Source of the DNA: Snodgrassella alvi_G
Lineage (GTDB): Bacteria; Pseudomonadota; Gammaproteobacteria; Burkholderiales; Neisseriaceae
DNA length: 46,214 nucleotides
Direction: 5' to 3'
Assembly: GCA_946478525.1 (NCBI GenBank)
Contig: CAMLCH010000016.1
Location: forward strand, 1-46,214
Each line of letters opens with the position of its first letter. Position 1 is the stretch's first letter. The notes under the pieces are model-generated. The model made no database searches and was not told the origin of the DNA. It saw nothing but the letters and a program-made list of their open reading frames with translations. Made by a program: the position numbers and the translations under genes. Shown here in pieces: positions 16,781-24,873 of this stretch.

Positions 16781-17257
16781 ATGAAATTTCTTTTACATAG
16801 GCTGCGAAAAAAAAATTTTAAAAAAAATCTATTATATATAGATAATTTTTTTGATTTATTAATGGCAGTACCCATAAAAAAATTTCTCTTAAATTCAAAT
16901 TTAAAATATCTAATAATTTGTTTTTTCTCAATTATCTTTGATGTTATTACTCCGCTATTATTTATTTTTTTTCAACTGGTTAATGCTTCTGATGTGCTCA
17001 GTTATAATAAAGCATTAAAGTATGTCGATTTGTATACCACTAAATTGTTTTTTCTAAACAAAATGAATAAAGAGAAGATCTTCTCTTTATACAAACATAT
17101 TATCTATTTTGTTAATAGTAGCAAAATGCAAATTGAACTGGATCAATATTTTTCATCGAAATTAGTTGCAAAATTAGTTCAATCAAAAAATTCCGTTTTT
17201 CATTTTGATAATTTTTTAAAGAAGATTTCTTTTAAAAACAATGTTTGCTTAAATTAA
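16781..17257 (+). CDS. Hypothetical AT-rich orphan protein with one membrane segment
   Basis: A 158-codon ORF that I do not recognise. It starts with a very basic stretch (HRLRKKNFKKN), has one long hydrophobic segment at about residues 43-68 and a lysine-rich, mostly helical-looking C-terminal part. Its base composition is far more AT-rich than its neighbours, yet it stays open; at about one quarter GC random DNA would show a stop roughly every 11 codons, so chance is unlikely. No good ribosome site precedes the ATG. It could be a recently acquired gene, an effector-like protein, or a fragment. Function unknown. Confidence 0.45.
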   Translation: MKFLLHRLRKKNFKKNLLYIDNFFDLLMAVPIKKFLLNSNLKYLIICFFSIIFDVITPLLFIFFQLVNASDVLSYNKALKYVDLYTTKLFFLNKMNKEKIFSLYKHIIYFVNSSKMQIELDQYFSSKLVAKLVQSKNSVFHFDNFLKKISFKNNVCLN

Positions 17258-17437
17258 GGAATGATTCAAGGCTGCAATCATTGATGAGTGTAGTATTATC
17301 TGCCCCGCAGAATTTAGTTTAGAAAGTTTATAACATGCTTAAATTATCTGTAATTGATAAATTAATATCATGCTGGTCTGCTAGAGTAACTATTTTTCAC
17401 CTGACTAGATTGTGTTCCGAGAACCAATTTAGCAGTA

Positions 17438-17566
17438 ATGACTAAATTCACTGCAAAGAAAACTGTAGTTTTAATCTTTATGTATTTTTCTGAATTTATG
17501 CATGCTGATGCTTCATCTCTATGCCCAAGCGTGGCGATCTGGGATCGGTATGTTGATATGCGGTGA
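17438..17566 (+). pseudogene. Short ORF with signal-peptide-like start, possible truncated gene
   Basis: Forty-two codons start MTKFTAKKTVVLIFMYFSEF and run through MHADA to SSLCPS before stopping. The layout (Lys-rich n-region, hydrophobic core, A-x-A-like cleavage site, then a mature start with Cys) resembles an exported protein cut off about 15 residues after the cleavage site. The local base composition is higher in GC than the surrounding spacer. No strong ribosome site. It may be the 5' remnant of a lost exported-protein gene, or a genuine tiny exported peptide. Confidence 0.25.
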
Positions 17567-17656
17567 ATGTGATTCGGCATTCGATTCTTAGGTTTCATAT
17601 TGGTAGGGAATAGATATATTCCTGTTTTAATAGTTTAAAATAAAAGGGTTGTTACC

Positions 17657-20482
17657 ATGATGGATGAACAAACCAATCTTTCATACTTGTATGGCGCAAA
17701 TGCTCCCTATATTGAGGAGCTGTATGAAAATTATTTGAGAGATCGTAATTCTGTTGATGATTACTGGAAAAGTTATTTTGATAAAGTTGCAGCCCTGCCG
17801 GGCTATGTAGCCAAGGATATACCGCAGATACCGATTCAGGCTTCATTTACCAATATATCAACACAACCTCATGGTAGCGATAGTGGTGATGTGAATGTAT
17901 TGCAAAAACAGGTAGCTGTTTTAAATCTAATGAATGCTTATCGTACCTTAGGTACTTATAATGCTGATTTGGATCCATTAAAACGCCGTCAAAAAGAATA
18001 TATTCCTGAGCTAGATCCTGCTTATTATGGCTTAACTCAGGCTGATATGAATACAAAATTCTATGTCGGCAGCGATTTTGCACACAGTCCAAAACTGGCT
18101 TTATCTGAGATTATTAACAAACTGGATCAGACTTATTGCGGTAGTATTGGTGTCGAATATATGCATATCATCGATCCGCAGGAACGTAAATGGGTTCAGG
18201 AAAAAGTTGAAAATAATCTTTCCACTGGTAAATACACTGCAGATCAGAAACGGCGCATGCTGACGCAATTGACTGCTGCTGAAACCTTAGAGCGCTATCT
18301 GCATACCCGATATGTTGGGCAGAAGCGCTTTTCTTTAGAAGGTGGAGAAAGCTCAATTGTTGCTTTGGATTATCTGATGCAAAACTGTGGTAGCCAGGGT
18401 GTGGAAGAAGTTGCAATCGGTATGGCACACCGTGGTCGTCTGAATGTTCTGGTTAATATTCTAGGTAAAGAACCACAACTTCTGTTTGATGAATTTGAAG
18501 GTAAGCATGCACCTAATTTATCCGGTGCAAGTGGTGATGTTAAATATCACATGGGCTTTACTTCAGATCTGGCTACTCAAAATGGTCCTTTGCATGTGTC
18601 TTTGGCCTTCAACCCATCACATCTGGAAATAGTTAATCCGGTTGTAGAAGGTGCTGTGCGCGCTCGCCAGAAACGTCGTGAAAAAGACGGTCATAAATCA
18701 GTATTACCCGTATTGATTCATGGCGATTCAGCTTTTCTGGGACTAGGTGTTAATCAGGCCAATTTCAATTTATCCAAAACTCGTGGCTATTCAACTGGCG
18801 GTACATTGCATATTGTAGTCAATAATCAGATTGGTTTTACTACTTCTGATATGCGTGATATTCGTTCAGCTGTTTATTGTACCGATCTGGCTAAAATGAT
18901 TAATGCACCGATTTTCCACGTCAATGGTGATGATCCTGAAGCTGTCAGCTTTGTTACTGCTTTAGCGTTGGAATATCGTCAGAAATACGAAAAAGATGTG
19001 GTCGTTGATATTGTCTGCTTCCGTAAGCTTGGTCACAACGAAGGTGATGATCCAATGCTGACCCAGCCAATGATGTACAAAAAAGTACATCAGCACCCTG
19101 GAACTCGTGCAGTTTATGCTCAACGTCTTGCCACTGAAAATGTCGTTACTGCAGAGCAGGCTGATGCACTGATCAAAACATATCGTGAGGCATTAGATCA
19201 AGGTAAACATGTAGAGCAATTTACCTTACCTGATCACAAAAATAAATATGCTGCCGACTGGACTATTTATGCTGGTACCAGCTGGAAAGACTCTGTTGCA
19301 ACCGGTATTTCCGAAGCAGAAATTAAGCGTTTGACTGCTAAATTCACTACTTTGCCTGAGGGGTTCACTCCGCATAATACCGTGCAAAAAATGCTGGCTA
19401 ATCGTATCGCCATGGCTGAGGGCAATACTGCTGTAGATTGGGGTATGGCTGAAACTCTAGCTTATGCCAGTCTGGTAACAAGTGGTCATGATGTTCGTAT
19501 TTCTGGTGAAGATTCAGGTCGTGGTACATTCTCTCATCGTCATGCGGTATTGCACGATCAGAAACGCGAAAAATGTGACGAAGGTGCTTATGTACCGTTG
19601 AATAATCTAACTGATGATCAGGCCTCTTTCCTAGCTATCGACTCTATTCTAAATGAAGAAGCTGTGTTGGCTTACGAATATGGCTATGCATCTAGTGCGC
19701 CAAATCAGTTAGTAATCTGGGAAGGACAATTTGGTGACTTCGCCAATGGTGCGCAAGTAGCAATCGACCAGTTCATTACTTCTGGCGAGACTAAATGGGG
19801 TCGCCTGTGTGGTCTGACTGTAATTATGCCACATGGTTTTGACGGACAAGGACCTGAGCATTCTTCTGGACGTCCAGAACGCTGGTTGCAGTTATGTGCT
19901 GAAGAAAATATTCAGGTGGTAATGCCTTCTGAAGCGTCACAGATGTTCCATTTGTTACGTCGTCAGGTATTGCGTCCTTATCGTAAACCACTGGTAATAT
20001 TCATGTCTAAGCGTCTGTTGCGCTTTAACGATTCAATGAGCCCATTGTCTAACTTCACCGAAGGTACTTCTTTCCGTCCGGTTATTGGTGATGTCGTTAA
20101 AGGCAATGAGAATAGTGCAAAACGCGTTATTCTTTGTGCTGGTCAGGTATATTACGACATTAATAAAGCTCGTCTGGAACGTGGTTTGGATAAAGATATT
20201 GCTATGATTCGTGTAGAGCAGCTATATCCATTCCCATATGAAGAAGTTGCTGCTGAATTAAGCCGTTATCCGAATGCCACTGAAATTATGTGGGCTCAGG
20301 AAGAACCTAAAAATCAGGGTGCATGGTATCAGATTCTCCACCGGATTCAGTCTGTAGCCAAGGATAATCAGAAAGTAATATATGCTGGTCGTCCTGCTAG
20401 CGCTTCTCCAGCAGTGGGTTACATGAGTAAACATACTGCACAGCTGAAACAGCTGGTTGAAGATGCTCTAGAATTGAAATAA
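17657..20482 (+). CDS. sucA: 2-oxoglutarate dehydrogenase E1 component
   Basis: Thiamine-diphosphate enzyme that decarboxylates 2-oxoglutarate and passes the succinyl group to E2 (SucB). The 941-residue length is normal. Visible features are the N-terminal E2-binding peptide (YLYGANAPYIEELYENYL, about residues 9-26), EEVAIGMAHRGRLNVLVN, the ThDP/Mg region HVNGDDPEAV, KLGHNEGDDP, and the C-terminal transketolase-like part with SGEDSGRGTFSHRHAV, IWEGQFGDFANGAQ and HGFDGQGPEHSSGRPER. The start at 17657 is supported by AAGGG 8 bases upstream; ATG at 17660 is an alternative. First gene of sucA-sucB-lpd. Confidence 0.98.
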   Translation: MMDEQTNLSYLYGANAPYIEELYENYLRDRNSVDDYWKSYFDKVAALPGYVAKDIPQIPIQASFTNISTQPHGSDSGDVNVLQKQVAVLNLMNAYRTLGTYNADLDPLKRRQKEYIPELDPAYYGLTQADMNTKFYVGSDFAHSPKLALSEIINKLDQTYCGSIGVEYMHIIDPQERKWVQEKVENNLSTGKYTADQKRRMLTQLTAAETLERYLHTRYVGQKRFSLEGGESSIVALDYLMQNCGSQGVEEVAIGMAHRGRLNVLVNILGKEPQLLFDEFEGKHAPNLSGASGDVKYHMGFTSDLATQNGPLHVSLAFNPSHLEIVNPVVEGAVRARQKRREKDGHKSVLPVLIHGDSAFLGLGVNQANFNLSKTRGYSTGGTLHIVVNNQIGFTTSDMRDIRSAVYCTDLAKMINAPIFHVNGDDPEAVSFVTALALEYRQKYEKDVVVDIVCFRKLGHNEGDDPMLTQPMMYKKVHQHPGTRAVYAQRLATENVVTAEQADALIKTYREALDQGKHVEQFTLPDHKNKYAADWTIYAGTSWKDSVATGISEAEIKRLTAKFTTLPEGFTPHNTVQKMLANRIAMAEGNTAVDWGMAETLAYASLVTSGHDVRISGEDSGRGTFSHRHAVLHDQKREKCDEGAYVPLNNLTDDQASFLAIDSILNEEAVLAYEYGYASSAPNQLVIWEGQFGDFANGAQVAIDQFITSGETKWGRLCGLTVIMPHGFDGQGPEHSSGRPERWLQLCAEENIQVVMPSEASQMFHLLRRQVLRPYRKPLVIFMSKRLLRFNDSMSPLSNFTEGTSFRPVIGDVVKGNENSAKRVILCAGQVYYDINKARLERGLDKDIAMIRVEQLYPFPYEEVAAELSRYPNATEIMWAQEEPKNQGAWYQILHRIQSVAKDNQKVIYAGRPASASPAVGYMSKHTAQLKQLVEDALELK

Positions 20483-20503
20483 TTTTTAATATTTATCGAA
20501 TAA

Positions 20504-20526
20504 TGGCCACCATGCGGTGGTGGCCA
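20504..20526 (+). repeat. Hairpin between sucA and sucB
   Basis: TGGCCACCA (20504-20512) and TGGTGGCCA (20518-20526) form a perfect GC-rich 9-bp stem with a 5-base loop, followed by ATAGTTTTTAGGAG, which includes the sucB ribosome site. With its short T run it could act as a weak attenuator or an mRNA-processing/stability element between the two genes. Confidence 0.7.
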
Positions 20527-20546
20527 ATAGTTTTTAGGAGTAATCC

Positions 20547-21734
20547 ATGATTATTGATGTAGTTGTTCCCATGCTTCCGGAAAGTGTTACTGAAGCAACT
20601 TTGATGACCTGGAATAAAAAAGTTGGTGATTTTGTTCAACGCGATGAAAATCTGATCGATCTGGAAACAGATAAAGTGGTACTGGAATTGCCGGCACAGC
20701 AAGCAGGTAAACTTGTAGAAATTATTGAAGCTGATGGAAGTACTGTTACTTCTGGACAGTTACTGGCTAAAATTGATACCGCTGCTACTGCCGAAGCTGG
20801 TGCAACTGCACCTTCAGCACCTACTGCTACTCCTGCAGCTGCTAGCAATAGTAATGCGCAGGCTGGTGTGGCTATGCCTGCTGCAGCGAAACTGGCTGCT
20901 GAAAAAGGGGTAGATACCTCTAATATTCAGGGTTCTGGTCGCGATGGTCGTGTGCTGAAGGAAGATGTTGCTGCAGCTTTGGCTAAAGCTCCAGTAATGA
21001 CTGCAAGTAAATCTACACCTTCTACCGCTGGTGAACGCATTGAACAGCGTGTGCCTATGTCTCGTCTGCGTTCACGCGTAGCTGAGCGCCTATTGCAGTC
21101 ACAGCATGAAAATGCCATTCTGACTACCTTTAATGAAGTGAATATGCAGCCTGTTATGGATTTGCGTAATCGCTATAAAGACCAGTTCCAGAAAGAACAT
21201 GGTGTGAAACTGGGCTTTATGTCTTTCTTTGTTAAAGCAGCTGTAGCAGCTTTGAAAAAATATCCAGTGATTAACGCCTCTATTGATGGTTCTGATATTG
21301 TTTATCATGGTTATTTTGATATCGGTATCGCTATTGGTAGTCCACGTGGTCTGGTTGTACCCATTTTGCGTGATGCAGATCAGATGAGTATTGCTGACAT
21401 TGAACAAGCTATTGCAGATTATGCAGTTAAAGCTAAAGATGGCAAACTGGCTCTGGAAGATCTGACTGGCGGTACTTTCAGTATTACTAATGGTGGTACT
21501 TTCGGTTCTATGATGTCAACACCGATTATCAATCCACCTCAATCTGCTATTCTGGGTATGCATGCTACTAAAGAGCGTGCTGTCGTTGAAAACGGACAAG
21601 TTGTGGTTCGCCCAATGATGTATCTGGCTTTATCATACGACCATCGACTGATTGATGGCCGTGAAGCTGTACTGACTTTGGTAGCAATTAAAGACGCTTT
21701 GGAAGATCCAGCTCGCTTGCTGTTGAATGTTTAA
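20547..21734 (+). CDS. sucB: 2-oxoglutarate dehydrogenase E2, dihydrolipoamide succinyltransferase
   Basis: Core of the 2-oxoglutarate dehydrogenase complex; transfers the succinyl group from lipoate to CoA. The 395-residue protein has one lipoyl domain with Lys43 in DLETDKVVLE, an Ala/Pro/Thr-rich flexible linker (about 80-115), a peripheral-subunit-binding domain (about 115-145, ending GSGRDGRVLKEDV), and the catalytic domain with GTFSITNGGTFGS and the active-site YDHRLIDGRE (His366, Asp370). The ribosome site is TAGGAG. It lies 64 bases after sucA with a hairpin in between. Confidence 0.98.
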   Translation: MIIDVVVPMLPESVTEATLMTWNKKVGDFVQRDENLIDLETDKVVLELPAQQAGKLVEIIEADGSTVTSGQLLAKIDTAATAEAGATAPSAPTATPAAASNSNAQAGVAMPAAAKLAAEKGVDTSNIQGSGRDGRVLKEDVAAALAKAPVMTASKSTPSTAGERIEQRVPMSRLRSRVAERLLQSQHENAILTTFNEVNMQPVMDLRNRYKDQFQKEHGVKLGFMSFFVKAAVAALKKYPVINASIDGSDIVYHGYFDIGIAIGSPRGLVVPILRDADQMSIADIEQAIADYAVKAKDGKLALEDLTGGTFSITNGGTFGSMMSTPIINPPQSAILGMHATKERAVVENGQVVVRPMMYLALSYDHRLIDGREAVLTLVAIKDALEDPARLLLNV

Positions 21735-21784
21735 TTTTTAAATAACTGCCTGATCATATTTTAATCCGGTAGTTTGCTAATCAT

Positions 21785-21844
21785 AACAGCTATGATGACA
21801 ATAACACTGGTTAATAATGGCTTTTGTGTTACATCATGGCTGTT
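21785..21844 (+). repeat. Long imperfect hairpin between sucB and lpd
   Basis: AACAGCTATGATG (21785-21797) pairs with CATCATGGCTGTT (21832-21844), with one G-T pair; after a 4-base bulge, TAACAC (21802-21807) pairs with GTGTTA (21826-21831). The structure spans 60 bases and ends about 40 bases before the lpd start. It lacks a U tract, so it looks like an mRNA stability or processing element rather than a terminator. Confidence 0.65.
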
Positions 21845-21885
21845 TAATCATATTAATTCATAAATTATGATTGAAAGGAAATTCG

Positions 21886-23298
21886 ATGTCTCAATTTGAC
21901 GTAGTAGTCATTGGTGCCGGCCCGGGTGGATATGTGGCTGCTATTCGTGCTGCTGAGCTGGGTTTTAAAACAGCCTGTATTGATGCTGGACTGAATAAAA
22001 AAGGTGATGCACCAGCATTAGGTGGTACTTGTCTGAATGTAGGTTGTATTCCATCTAAAGCATTATTGCAGACCAGTGAAAATTATCACGCAGCTAAAAC
22101 GGAGTTTGCTGAACACGGTATTGAAGTAAAAGTAAAAAACTTTGATGCTAAGAAAATGATTGAACGCAAAGATGCTATTGTTAGTAAATTAACCAATGGT
22201 ATTGGTTTTTTATTTAAAAAAGATAAAGTAGAAAGTATCTTTGGTCGCGGTTCATTGCAGGGGCAGGTTGATGGTTTATGGCAGATTGAAGTTGACGCTA
22301 ATGGTACAAAACAGACTGTCTCAGCTAAACATGTAATTTTGGCTACTGGTTCAGTACCGCGTCCATTACCTTTAATTGAAATTGATAATGATAAGATACT
22401 GGATAATGAAGGTGCTTTAAATCTGGAAGAAGTACCAGGTAAGCTTGGTATGATTGGTTCTGGTGTAATCGGTCTGGAAATGGGGTCGGTTTGGAATCGA
22501 CTGGGCGCTGAAGTAACTATTTTAGAAGCATTGCCAACATTTTTAGCCGCTGTTGATCAGCAAGTAGCTAAAGAAGCCTATAAAATTTTCACTAAAGAAC
22601 AGAATTTAAATATTCATTTAGGCGTAACTATTGAAGAAATAGTTAAGACTAAAAATCATGTAAATGTTACCTATAGTGTTGATGGTGAAAAGAAATCAGC
22701 TTCTTTTGATAAATTGATCATTGCTATTGGTCGCGTACCGAACACAAATGGCTTGAATGCTGAAGGTGTAGGCTTACAAAAAGACGAACGTGGCTTTATC
22801 GTAGTTGATGAGGAATGTCGAACCAACTTGCCTAATGTCTGGGCAATCGGTGACGTAGTTCGTGGACCAATGCTGGCACATAAAGCTTCTGCTGAAGGTG
22901 TTGCTGTGGCAGAGCGTATTGCCGGTCAAAAACCTTTTGTCAATATGAGTACCATCCCAGCTGCTATGTATACTCATCCTGAAATTGCTTGGGTGGGACA
23001 AACTGAAGAGCAATTAAAAGCTGCTGGCGTTAAATACAAAAAAGGTCAATCCAGCTTTGCTGCCAATGGTCGTGCTTTAGGTATGGGGCAGGGTAAAGGT
23101 TTCGTAAAAATCTTAGCTGATGCTGAGACAGACCGTGTTTTAGGGGTACATATTATTGGACCTGTTGCTTCTGAATTGATTTCCGAAGCGGTAATGGCGA
23201 TGGAATTCAAAGCTTCCAGCGAAGACATTCGCCGTATTATCCATGGCCATCCTACTTTGTCTGAAGCAACTCACGAAGCTGCTTGTGCCATCAAATAA
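21886..23298 (+). CDS. lpd: Dihydrolipoamide dehydrogenase (E3)
   Basis: FAD enzyme that reoxidises dihydrolipoamide with NAD+. From the preferred ATG at 21886, preceded by GAAAGGA, it is 470 residues; a TTG 15 bases upstream is unlikely. Motifs: FAD GAGPGGYVAA (about 10-19), redox disulfide GGTCLNVGCIPSK (Cys49, Cys54), NAD site IGSGVIGLEMGSVW, second FAD motif NVWAIGDVVRGPMLAHKA, and the His455-Glu460 dyad in HGHPTLSEATHE. There is no N-terminal lipoyl domain, so it matches the 2-oxoglutarate dehydrogenase E3 rather than the lipoyl-bearing form used by some neisserial pyruvate dehydrogenases. Last gene of the operon; sucC and sucD do not follow. Confidence 0.97.
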   Translation: MSQFDVVVIGAGPGGYVAAIRAAELGFKTACIDAGLNKKGDAPALGGTCLNVGCIPSKALLQTSENYHAAKTEFAEHGIEVKVKNFDAKKMIERKDAIVSKLTNGIGFLFKKDKVESIFGRGSLQGQVDGLWQIEVDANGTKQTVSAKHVILATGSVPRPLPLIEIDNDKILDNEGALNLEEVPGKLGMIGSGVIGLEMGSVWNRLGAEVTILEALPTFLAAVDQQVAKEAYKIFTKEQNLNIHLGVTIEEIVKTKNHVNVTYSVDGEKKSASFDKLIIAIGRVPNTNGLNAEGVGLQKDERGFIVVDEECRTNLPNVWAIGDVVRGPMLAHKASAEGVAVAERIAGQKPFVNMSTIPAAMYTHPEIAWVGQTEEQLKAAGVKYKKGQSSFAANGRALGMGQGKGFVKILADAETDRVLGVHIIGPVASELISEAVMAMEFKASSEDIRRIIHGHPTLSEATHEAACAIK

Positions 23299-23311
23299 TA
23301 TTGATTGTTTT

Positions 23312-23342
23312 AAAAAAACCCACACTAGGTGTGGGTTTTTTT
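23312..23342. terminator. Terminator of sucA-sucB-lpd
   Basis: A7 followed by CCCACAC (23319-23325), loop TAG, GTGTGGG (23329-23335) and T7. The stem is perfect including the A/T flanks. It starts 13 bases after the lpd stop. Confidence 0.95.
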
Positions 23343-24211
23343 AATAGAAGTAAAATTAATTGTTTAAAATGTTATTTTTTGAGCTTAAATATTATCTGCC
23401 AGAATTTTAGTTTAGTTAGGGTTAAAAGAATATGAAAAAATTGAGTAATAATCTCAATAAACAATTTAAAATAATCTGATCGATTATTGTGAAATGTCTC
23501 ATAGATAAAATGTTTTATTCATATATATTACAAAAAATACAATACAACAAATTAAAAATTAGGAAATATCTATGAAATTTATTAAATTCAAAGTAGATAG
23601 ACAATTAATCTAATCATTTAACTATTGACGATATTTGAGAAAAATTTAACTATAATTCCCAGTCCCTATAATTCTACTATTTAATAATGGCATCAATTTT
23701 TTAAAATGAGAATTTAGTCTAATGATATTACTTAATATGCTGAATCTTAAATTTAGATAAAAAATTTATGAATTCAATTATGCAAAGAATATCAAGCTAT
23801 TATTCATATATTTCTGAAAATATGATTAAATAAATTGCTCTTGTCTCAGAAAAAGAAAATTACGAAAAATTAATAAGTCATTAAATTTAAGGCATTACCA
23901 GCTTTTTTGGTTTACATCCTATTAATAGCTATAAGTTTTATTTTACAAAGATTCGTTATAAATTTTATATATTGATATCAAGACAGAAGAATTTGCAGAT
24001 ATAGATAACCGACCAATAACGTAGTCATTTATATAATCATATAATTTATTGTGGGTTTGATGAATTTTATTGATTCAAAATTTTAAATTATTAATTCTGG
24101 ATAGAATTATTTTAAAATAAAAACAGTCATCTGGGGTTTATAGGTTGATGGAAGTTAACCTATTAGACAAGCAGTCATAATCAGCAAAAAATATTCTGAT
24201 TTTAAATCCAT
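23343..24211. other. Gene-free very AT-rich spacer between lpd and citX
   Basis: About 870 bases with no ORF above background in any frame. Both neighbouring operons end into it (convergent). A 13-codon ATG ORF at 23572 has an AGGAAA before it but is too short to support. No citX terminator was recognised. Confidence 0.55.
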
Positions 24212-24775
24212 TTATTTGTCAGCAATAGTATGGATATGACGATAATTTGCTAGCTTGTTGTGAATAACTGTAAGTAGCTGTTGCAAGGTATGTTGTTGAG
24301 AGCGGGCGCAAGCTTTGGCAGTGCTTTCACAAATCAGACATCTTCTGGGTTCAATCGACAGCATTTTACGACTGATAGCGATACCAGTATGTGGATCAAA
24401 TACATCTATATCCCATAATCTGCCCAGTTGATGTTGTTGTTCAAGTTCAATTAATGAACGTTTAATTTCTATTGCTTCGTGATCAGCTATTACCCAGAAT
24501 CCCTCGCATCCGGTAATAGGAGCATGTAAATATTGATGAAGTATTGACCATTTTTCTTTCCTAATTAAGGTTTCAATAGCGTTTACAGCTTCATTAAATA
24601 GCAGATAGCTATCGTGAGTCAGTTTATACTTACCAGGCATATTGATGGTTAAAGAAATCAGTGTGCAATGATATTGCTGCAATAACTGATTTTGTCGCTC
24701 TTGTCGCTGTTCACGGGCTGTTAGTAGTTGTTCAAGCGTAATCGGTGTTGGATTGGTCATTTGTAAGTTTTGCAT
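24212..24775 (-). CDS. citX: Holo-citrate lyase synthase (CitX)
   Basis: Transfers the phosphoribosyl-dephospho-CoA prosthetic group to the acyl carrier subunit CitD. The 187-residue protein carries the family signatures TPITLEQLLTARE near the N-terminus, SLTINMPGKYK, and the C-terminal GRLWDIDVFD, SRKML, RRCLIC and ACARSQQH. Alternative ATG at 24760. It is the last gene of the citrate lyase cluster, 98 bases after citF with a hairpin in that gap. In some bacteria citX is fused to citG; here they are separate genes at opposite ends of the cluster. Confidence 0.93.
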   Translation of the reverse strand: MQNLQMTNPTPITLEQLLTAREQRQERQNQLLQQYHCTLISLTINMPGKYKLTHDSYLLFNEAVNAIETLIRKEKWSILHQYLHAPITGCEGFWVIADHEAIEIKRSLIELEQQHQLGRLWDIDVFDPHTGIAISRKMLSIEPRRCLICESTAKACARSQQHTLQQLLTVIHNKLANYRHIHTIADK

Positions 24776-24811
24776 GGATAAATAGTCGGGCAGGTGATAG
24801 AAAGCGAAACA

Positions 24812-24854
24812 GGCTGCATACCATAACTTAATAATAAGTTAAGTGTATACAGCC
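24812..24854 (-). repeat. Nested hairpin between citF and citX
   Basis: GGCTG-C-ATAC (24812-24821) pairs with GTAT-A-CAGCC (24845-24854), and inside it ACTTA and TAAGT can pair around ATAA. No T run follows on the minus strand. It may mark an mRNA processing point that sets citX expression apart from citDEF. Confidence 0.5.
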
Positions 24855-24873
24855 CGTATAATATCAATTGATA

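Noticed and set aside
23572..23613. 13-codon ORF with AGGAAA upstream
   Set aside because: Too short, no conservation evidence possible, and located in gene-free AT-rich DNA.
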